NCBI GenBank assembly: GCA_947505885.1 | Contig: CANNMN010000021.1 | Location: 1 to 11,904 of the forward strand | DNA length: 11,904 nucleotides | Source of the DNA: Rickettsiales bacterium | GTDB lineage: Bacteria; Pseudomonadota; Alphaproteobacteria; Rickettsiales; UBA1997 | Direction of reading: 5' to 3' | In this document: in pieces, positions 6,919 to 11,904 of the stretch | Numbering within the stretch: position 1 is the stretch's first letter | Layout of the letters: each line of letters starts with the position of its first letter | Position numbers and translations under genes: made by a program | The notes under the pieces: generated by a model | Told to the model about the DNA's origin: nothing | The model's database searches: none | The model's input: only the letters and a program-made list of their open reading frames with translations

Positions 6919-6941
6919 GAAATAGCAAAGAGCCAAAAAAC

Positions 6942-8927
6942 ATGAGAAAATCTATTTCTGCTGCGTCACGACTTTTTTCAACAAAGCCTCTTGGATTTAT
7001 CACTGAAGAAGTTCGACGATCTGGGTTTTTAAACTTGAGTGGCGGCAAGATTCGTAGCGACGAAGAAGTTCAAAAAATTGTAGAAGAACTTGCTCTCAAC
7101 AGAGGAATTGTAAAAAGTCTTGGAGTTGGACGCGGCAATCTTGGGCCAAAAGCCGCAAAACATTTTGCCGATTTTTTACAAACAGATGTGGATGTGGAAT
7201 CGATTTATTTTGATCAAAATAATTTTGGCGATGAAGGGGCGATAGAATTGGCGCGGGCCCTTGAGAAGAATACAACTCTGCGAAGCCTTGATTTATCCAA
7301 AAATAACATTGGTAAAAATGGTGGTAAGGCGATCGCTCAAATGCTCGCGGCAAATAAAGGTTTAGAAAGTTTGCATCTAGGCGGCAATAAGAAGCTACTA
7401 AAGAATGATTTCTTTTTTTTTAATGGCTTTGCTACCGCACTTGCTTACGCAATAGAAGAAAATACGTCTCTAAAAATTTTGCGCTTTAATCCAGAAAGAT
7501 CTCCCGAAACTTCTTTTTTGGGTAAAATTAAGGGAGCGCTCGAAAAGAATTCCGCACTAAAACTTGTAACATTTTATAAAGGCGGTCGCGCAATATTTGA
7601 TGCTCCAGAAGAAGAAGTTGAAATCGAAAATAGCAATCCGCAGCAGGTTGAAGATGCGGTGAAAGATTATTCAACGTTACTGCTAACCAGATTAATTAGA
7701 GAAATTAATGCTGGCAATCCAGGGGCAAAATTTGACGAAAAAATCTTGTCAAATCTTAGGCAGCAATCTCACGAAAAAACGCAGGAAATACTTCTTAATG
7801 ATCTTACTAATTCAGAAAGAATTGCTTTTGCAAAACACTGGCATTCGCCATTTCATCAAACAACCAGTCAAAAATTAAGGGATTTTGACGGCGCACACTG
7901 GCCTCCAATATTTGGCTCGAAAGAAATACCGATTCCACCCTATGTTACAAAGGAAGATGGCTGGAAATTAATAACTTTAGTCAATGCCAACGAGCTTAAA
8001 CGAGAAGGTAAAGATCTTGAACATTGCGTCGGCGGCTATGCTTCTCGATGTATGAGTGGAAGCTCTCACATAGTCTCGGTGGCTAGCGGTGCCAGCTCTG
8101 TTTCTACTATTGAATTGGAAATAAATGGTAACTCTCTTGTTACAAAACAACATTTCGGCAAAGGAAATAAACCACCGTTAGATAAATCAGAAAAATCTTT
8201 GGAATGGCTGCTAAGAGAAGTAAGCAGCGAAAATGGAGCTGTAAAAATTGATCACGCTAAAATAAAAGAATTTCGAGACGAAGCGGGAAAAGTAAAAAAG
8301 GGAAATTTTTTACAAGCAAATTTAGGCTTCAATCCTTTGGACGACAATAAATATTCTGAGATATTTCGGGTGTTCAAAAAACAGATGCTTCCAAGGGGAG
8401 AGTTTGAAATACCTACCTTAACCAGCAATTTCCTGAATAAATTGCTTGGACAAGTGACGCTTAGAATTGATGAAAAAGAAATCACTTTAAAGTCGGTGGA
8501 TGAGATAAAAAAGAACGAGGCGCAACAACACAAAATTAAATCCGGAATTCAAGGCAGCGCTGATAAAATTTTTGGCAAAAAAGATGGCCCGAAAGTTACC
8601 GTCTTCATTGAGGATGACGAAGTTTATTTCCGCACCACAAGTCTAGAAACTCTAGCGAAATTAAAGACATTGTTCGAAGGAAAATTCGAACAGAGGGAAG
8701 GCGACCTTTTAATCAAAGGAGGTGAAGATGGCTTGGATCCGCAATCGGTTAGAAAAATTATGACCTCGAAGGCCCTGGAACTCAAAAACGAAAAAAGACA
8801 AAAACCAAAAAGCGAACAACTTTTCTCTAGAGACGGTTCAGATTCAGAAAAAGAAAAACCCAAATCAACAATCAGCAATCCCATTCTCGGAAAAGAAAGT
8901 GACGATCAAGATTTATGGAGAAAATAA
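6942..8927 (+). CDS. LRR protein with PcfJ-like HCVGGY domain
   Basis: A 661-residue protein of unknown function with three recognisable parts. Residues 57-205 hold four to five leucine-rich repeats of the 28-residue ribonuclease-inhibitor/NLR type, best seen in VESIYFDQNNFGDEGAIELA (from 85) and LRSLDLSKNNIGKNGGKAIA (from 113), each ending ALEKN or AANKG; a degenerate one may precede at 29-56. Residues about 341-425 resemble the PcfJ-like family: a helix with NANELKREGKDLEHCVGGYASRC (HCVGGY at 361-366), then STIELEI and VTKQHFGKGNKPP. PcfJ is named from enterococcal conjugative plasmids and its biochemical role is unknown. Residues 430-600 are unrecognised, and the last 60 are charged and low in hydrophobics. 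The N-terminal 21 residues have no acidic residue and four basic ones. Arginine codons are mostly AGA, AGG and CGA, unlike the CGC/CGT preferred in pccA. It could be a secreted effector or an intracellular defence or regulatory protein; neither is shown. The LRR call is firm, the PcfJ-like call probable. Confidence 0.85.
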   Translation: MRKSISAASRLFSTKPLGFITEEVRRSGFLNLSGGKIRSDEEVQKIVEELALNRGIVKSLGVGRGNLGPKAAKHFADFLQTDVDVESIYFDQNNFGDEGAIELARALEKNTTLRSLDLSKNNIGKNGGKAIAQMLAANKGLESLHLGGNKKLLKNDFFFFNGFATALAYAIEENTSLKILRFNPERSPETSFLGKIKGALEKNSALKLVTFYKGGRAIFDAPEEEVEIENSNPQQVEDAVKDYSTLLLTRLIREINAGNPGAKFDEKILSNLRQQSHEKTQEILLNDLTNSERIAFAKHWHSPFHQTTSQKLRDFDGAHWPPIFGSKEIPIPPYVTKEDGWKLITLVNANELKREGKDLEHCVGGYASRCMSGSSHIVSVASGASSVSTIELEINGNSLVTKQHFGKGNKPPLDKSEKSLEWLLREVSSENGAVKIDHAKIKEFRDEAGKVKKGNFLQANLGFNPLDDNKYSEIFRVFKKQMLPRGEFEIPTLTSNFLNKLLGQVTLRIDEKEITLKSVDEIKKNEAQQHKIKSGIQGSADKIFGKKDGPKVTVFIEDDEVYFRTTSLETLAKLKTLFEGKFEQREGDLLIKGGEDGLDPQSVRKIMTSKALELKNEKRQKPKSEQLFSRDGSDSEKEKPKSTISNPILGKESDDQDLWRK

Positions 8928-9094
8928 AAGACCCTCTTGCAGTTTATAAAAATCTAACAAAAAAACGCGCTCATTCTTACCCAAAAAATGTTTTCTGGCG
9001 CTTACTTAGAAAGACCCACAAGAAGATTGCGCGTCTTCACTTATTAAATTTAAAACCCCTCTCTCATGGAATTAATGCAAAACAGCGAAGGTAA
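8915..9094 (+). CDS. Possible 59-aa highly basic small protein
   Basis: An open frame from the ATG at 8915, inside the last codons of the LRR gene, to TAA at 9092-9094, inside the putP start. It overlaps its neighbours by 13 and about 29 bases and fills the whole 138-bp gap between them. The product has 17 Lys/Arg and 4 His against only 2 acidic residues, with a central segment KNVFWRLLRKTHKKIARLHLLNLK that could form a basic amphipathic helix. An open frame of this length in such AT-rich DNA is mildly unexpected by chance. The gene-to-gene overlap is what a translated cistron would show. Against it: no Shine-Dalgarno site, no recognised family, and the region must also hold any putP promoter. 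I treat it as a candidate only. Confidence 0.35.
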   Translation: MEKIKDPLAVYKNLTKKRAHSYPKNVFWRLLRKTHKKIARLHLLNLKPLSHGINAKQRR

Positions 9095-10547
9095 TCCTTT
9101 TATCTTGGCGACTATTCTGATCTATTTTACTGGGTTAATGTATCTCGGATACCAAGCTTTCAGAAAGACAAAAACTTTCTCTGATTATATTTTAGGAAGT
9201 AGAAAACTTGGCCCAGTTGTTGGCGCGATGAATGTTGGCGCTTCAGATATGAGCAGCTGGCTATTGATGGGCCTTCCTGGCGCTTTTTATCTTCACGGAG
9301 TTAATCAAGTTTGGATTGTAATTGGCTTGATTGTTGGCTCTTATTGCAGCTGGAAAATCATCGCTAAGCGCCTCAGAAGATACACCGAAATTTCTGGTGA
9401 CGCCCTTACCATCACCTCTTTTCTTGAACACCGCCTTGAAGACAAGAGTAGAATTCTCAACATCTCTACTCTCGTCGTAATTATTTTCTTTTTCACAATT
9501 TACATCGCCGCGGGATTCACCGGCAGCGCAAAATTATTCTCCGCAATCTTTGGAATTTCTTACTTCTCCGCCCTTGTTTTATCTTGCATTGGCATTGTTT
9601 CTTACGCCTTGCTCGGCGGATTTTTGGCGGTTAGTTATGCTGACTTATTCCAGGGAATATTGATCTTTTGCGTCCTTTTATTCGTGCCATTTTTCATCAT
9701 TGGCACTTCAGATTTAACAGCCTCAGATTTTGTTGCGAAAACTATTGCACTGGCGCCGAGTCATGTTGATCCATTTTACGGATTGGACTTCCTCGGAATT
9801 TTAGGCTTTTTTGCTTGGGGCCTGGGCTATTTTGGACAGCCGCACATAATCTCAAAATACATGGCGATTAAAGATCCGCACCGCATTGATCTTGCGAGAA
9901 AAATCTGCATTTCTTGGATGACTTTGTCGATGGCCGGAGCCGCAATAATTGGGCTTTTGGGCTTTGTTTATTTCGCCGACACTCCTTTGAAAGAACCAGA
10001 AACGGTTTTCATCGCAATGTCTCATTCGATCTTTCATCCAATCATTATTGGCGTGCTGGTTGCGGCGATTGTCTCTGCAACAATGAGCACCACTAACGCA
10101 CAAATCATAATTTGCTGCAGCGCGCTCAGCGAAGATTTTTACCGCCACTTCATCAGAAAAAATGCTGCGAATAAAGAGATGCTTTTTGTTACTCGCATGT
10201 GGGTTGTTGTTGTTGCCTTGATCGCGATGCTTATCGCCGCCGATCCAACTGCCAGCGTTCTTGCCTTGGTCGGCCGCGCTTGGGCTGGGCTTGGAGCCGC
10301 TTTTGGTCCAATCGTTCTTCTTTCGCTCTACTGGAAAAAAACGACAAGATTTGGCGGAATCGCCGGAGTTATCTCTGGAGCCGCGGGCGCAATAATCTTC
10401 AGCAAAATGTCCTTCATTTCTTACGAAATTTTGCCGGCATTTGTGCTTTCATTCCTTACCATTGTGATGGTGAGCTTAATGACTCCGCACCAAGTTCCCC
10501 ATAAGGTTTCAGCCGACTTCAAAAGGCTTGATGCGATGAACGAGTAA
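9066..10547 (+). CDS. putP: Sodium/proline symporter
   Basis: Inner-membrane Na+-coupled proline uptake carrier of the solute:sodium symporter family. The 493-residue length and alignment from memory with E. coli PutP are good throughout: DYILGSRKLGP (40-50), VGASDMSSWLLMGLPGAFYL (58-77), FLEHRLEDKSRIL, FFTIYIAAGFTGSAKLF, GGFLAVSYADLFQ, FFAWGLGYFGQPHIISKYMA, SATMSTTNAQIIICCSALSEDFY and RAWAGLGAAFGPIVLLSLYWKK. D61 corresponds to the Na+-site D55 of E. coli, and the MST of SATMSTTNAQ to the S340/T341 Na+ site. About 12-13 hydrophobic segments are visible. Starts at 9066 and 9075 are both possible and neither has a good ribosome site. A strong terminator follows, and putA starts 87 bp downstream, giving uptake and oxidation of proline side by side. 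Specificity for proline rather than another SSS substrate is supported by the PutP-specific motifs and by putA. Confidence 0.95.
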   Translation: MELMQNSEGNPFILATILIYFTGLMYLGYQAFRKTKTFSDYILGSRKLGPVVGAMNVGASDMSSWLLMGLPGAFYLHGVNQVWIVIGLIVGSYCSWKIIAKRLRRYTEISGDALTITSFLEHRLEDKSRILNISTLVVIIFFFTIYIAAGFTGSAKLFSAIFGISYFSALVLSCIGIVSYALLGGFLAVSYADLFQGILIFCVLLFVPFFIIGTSDLTASDFVAKTIALAPSHVDPFYGLDFLGILGFFAWGLGYFGQPHIISKYMAIKDPHRIDLARKICISWMTLSMAGAAIIGLLGFVYFADTPLKEPETVFIAMSHSIFHPIIIGVLVAAIVSATMSTTNAQIIICCSALSEDFYRHFIRKNAANKEMLFVTRMWVVVVALIAMLIAADPTASVLALVGRAWAGLGAAFGPIVLLSLYWKKTTRFGGIAGVISGAAGAIIFSKMSFISYEILPAFVLSFLTIVMVSLMTPHQVPHKVSADFKRLDAMNE

Positions 10548-10575
10548 ATTTTAAATTCGTAAAATATTAATCAGG

Positions 10576-10620
10576 GCCCGCCTTGAACTCTCAAGGTTCG
10601 GGGCGGGCTTTAATAATTTA
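10576..10620 (+). terminator. Intrinsic terminator of putP
   Basis: A 13-bp stem (10576-10588 with 10596-10608), GC-rich at its base (GCCCGCC against GGCGGGC) with two G-U pairs in the middle and a 7-base loop. It is followed by TTTAATAATTTA. It begins 29 bp after the putP stop and ends before the putA start, so at least part of the putP transcript stops here and putA needs read-through or its own promoter. On the minus strand no T-run follows. Confidence 0.85.
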
Positions 10621-10634
10621 AACCGCTAAGAAAA

Positions 10635-11904
10635 ATGAAAAACCTCAACGAAGACGCAAAAATTCTTGCTAAAGAATGGATGGAGAAATCGAAGAAATAC
10701 CAGTCGATTTCAGATAAGGTTTACGCTGCAAAAATGGATAAATTTTTTCAGAATTCTGCGGATAAATCTTTCGTAATTTCAATGATGGATAAGGCTTTCA
10801 GGCCTAAGAAAACAGAGGACATCGCAACAATTATTGGCAAAATTCCCAATCTTAATTTTTTGAGCTTTGTCGAAAAAAGATTGGTCAATCTCTACAACTT
10901 AACCAGAAGTTTTGCTCACCCGATTGCCATTCCACTAATTAAACAATTTATCTACCTCACCACTTCAAAATATGTTTTATTCGGCTCGGATAAAATCTTA
11001 GGAAAGCGCATCGCAAAAAATTTAAAAAATAGCCTGAACACCAATCTTAATCGAGTTGGCGAGCTTCTTCTTGGTGAAGAGGATGCAGAAAAAAGAACGA
11101 ACCAATATATTAAAGATCTTCAAAATCCTGCGATCAATTGCATCTCAATTAAAATCTCTACGATTTACTCGCAGATCAGCTCAATCGGGTTCGAACAAAC
11201 GGTCGAAGCCTTGGTCGAAAAAATCAGCATCATCTACCAAGCAGCACAAGATAACCAATATGTTTGTCCAAAGACTGGCAAGAAATCAAACAAGCTCGTT
11301 AATTTCGACATGGAAGAATTTCGCGATTTGTCGATCACGGTTGAAACTTTCATTCGCGCTTTGAGCAAACCAGAATTCAAAAACCTAACCGCTGGTATTG
11401 CTCTACAGGCATACCTTCCCGACTCATTCATATACCTACAAAAAATTACCGCTTGGGCCAAAGAAAAAGTTAAAAATGGCGGAGCTCCTGCGCGCGTAAG
11501 AGTCGTAAAAGGCGCGAACATGGACATGGAATTGTTTGAGACTTATGAAAGAAATTGGGCGTTGGCTCCTTTTTCAATCAAGGCAATGACTGATGCGAAC
11601 TATAAGCGCATGCTTGAATTCGCCCTCGAAGAAGAAAATATCAACGCAGTTAGAATTGGCGTGGCTTCGCATAATCTTTTTGATATCGCCTACATCTATT
11701 TAACTGCCAAAGAAAATGGCACACTCAACCTCGTCACGTTTGAAATGCTGAGTGGCATGTCTGAACATGTTTCGAGAATGTTCGCGCAAGAATTCAACAT
11801 GAACGTGCTGCTTTATTTACCATTTGGCAGCAAAGAAGATTTTATCAGTGCGATTGGATATTTAGTGCGTCGTCTCGATGAAAACACTTCGCGCGATAAC
11901 TACC
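10635..11904 (+). CDS. putA: PutA proline dehydrogenase domain (bifunctional PutA, 3' end missing)
   Basis: Flavoenzyme that oxidises proline to pyrroline-5-carboxylate; in full PutA a C-terminal aldehyde dehydrogenase then makes glutamate. The window holds 423 residues. After a helical N-terminal arm (about 1-160) the proline dehydrogenase barrel shows CISIKISTIYSQI (169-181), LVNFDMEEFRDLSIT (221-235), AGIALQAYLPDS (253-264), RVRVVKGANMDMEL (287-300), KAMTDANYKRML (316-327), RIGVASHNLFDIAY (340-353), FEMLSGMSEH (369-378) and GYLVRRLDENTSRDNY (408-423). The last segment carries the substrate-binding RRxxE pattern and is the usual lead into the second domain. There is no N-terminal ribbon-helix-helix, so this is not the self-repressing E. 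coli type. The KGAN form, rather than KGAY, points to a PutA subclass also seen outside gammaproteobacteria. The aldehyde dehydrogenase half lies beyond the edge and is inferred. It pairs with putP upstream. Confidence 0.93.
   Translation, partial: MKNLNEDAKILAKEWMEKSKKYQSISDKVYAAKMDKFFQNSADKSFVISMMDKAFRPKKTEDIATIIGKIPNLNFLSFVEKRLVNLYNLTRSFAHPIAIPLIKQFIYLTTSKYVLFGSDKILGKRIAKNLKNSLNTNLNRVGELLLGEEDAEKRTNQYIKDLQNPAINCISIKISTIYSQISSIGFEQTVEALVEKISIIYQAAQDNQYVCPKTGKKSNKLVNFDMEEFRDLSITVETFIRALSKPEFKNLTAGIALQAYLPDSFIYLQKITAWAKEKVKNGGAPARVRVVKGANMDMELFETYERNWALAPFSIKAMTDANYKRMLEFALEEENINAVRIGVASHNLFDIAYIYLTAKENGTLNLVTFEMLSGMSEHVSRMFAQEFNMNVLLYLPFGSKEDFISAIGYLVRRLDENTSRDNY

Noticed and set aside
11056..11527. 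Open frames on both strands inside putA
   Set aside because: The putA frame is continuous from 10635 to the edge with conserved proline dehydrogenase motifs; the others are shadows.
1..11904. CRISPR array, tRNA or rRNA gene, parS site, insertion sequence
   Set aside because: I read for regularly spaced repeats, cloverleaf patterns, a TGTTTCACGTGAAACA-like site and transposase motifs, and found none that I could support.

Overview
The window looks like chromosomal DNA of an AT-rich (roughly 40% G+C by eye) alphaproteobacterium, plausibly from a Rickettsiales- or Holosporales-like lineage. The clues are an alphaproteobacterial-type glutamyl-tRNA synthetase (HVGN signature and a FETPEEL segment), a full-length propionyl-CoA carboxylase alpha chain, a chromosomal-type ParB, and palindromic intergenic repeats. 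A large leucine-rich-repeat protein would fit a host-associated lifestyle. No 16S gene or other decisive marker is present, so the placement is an inference.

Layout. Positions 1-1058 (minus strand) hold a tightly packed group: an RDD-family membrane protein, a 72-residue zinc-ribbon/membrane microprotein, and gltX running off the left edge. Junctions are 1-2 bp. A gap of about 440 bp (1059-1497) follows; it carries a long near-perfect palindrome and related repeat copies. Next comes pccA (1498-3495, minus). A short divergent spacer with a 7-bp tandem repeat and a dRS3-like palindrome separates it from ubiA-nadD-tatD (3668-5854, plus), where ubiA and nadD overlap by ATGA. parB (5955-6860, minus) converges on tatD and has no parA beside it. 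Divergent from parB is a 661-residue protein (6942-8927, plus) joining RI-type leucine-rich repeats to a PcfJ-like HCVGGY domain. A small basic ORF (8915-9094) bridges that gene and putP (9066-10547). A strong intrinsic terminator follows putP, and putA begins at 10635 and leaves the right edge.

How the genes work together. Most are housekeeping: tRNA charging, propionyl-CoA disposal, ubiquinone and NAD synthesis, a TatD nuclease and chromosome segregation. putP and putA form a functional pair, Na+-driven proline uptake followed by oxidation to glutamate. The zinc-ribbon and RDD proteins are uncharacterised membrane proteins linked to gltX. The LRR-PcfJ-like protein is the one clear accessory gene. 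Its arginine codon use differs from its neighbours, its N-terminus resembles a mitochondrial presequence and its C-terminus is a charged, disordered-looking tail. It is the best candidate here for something undescribed.
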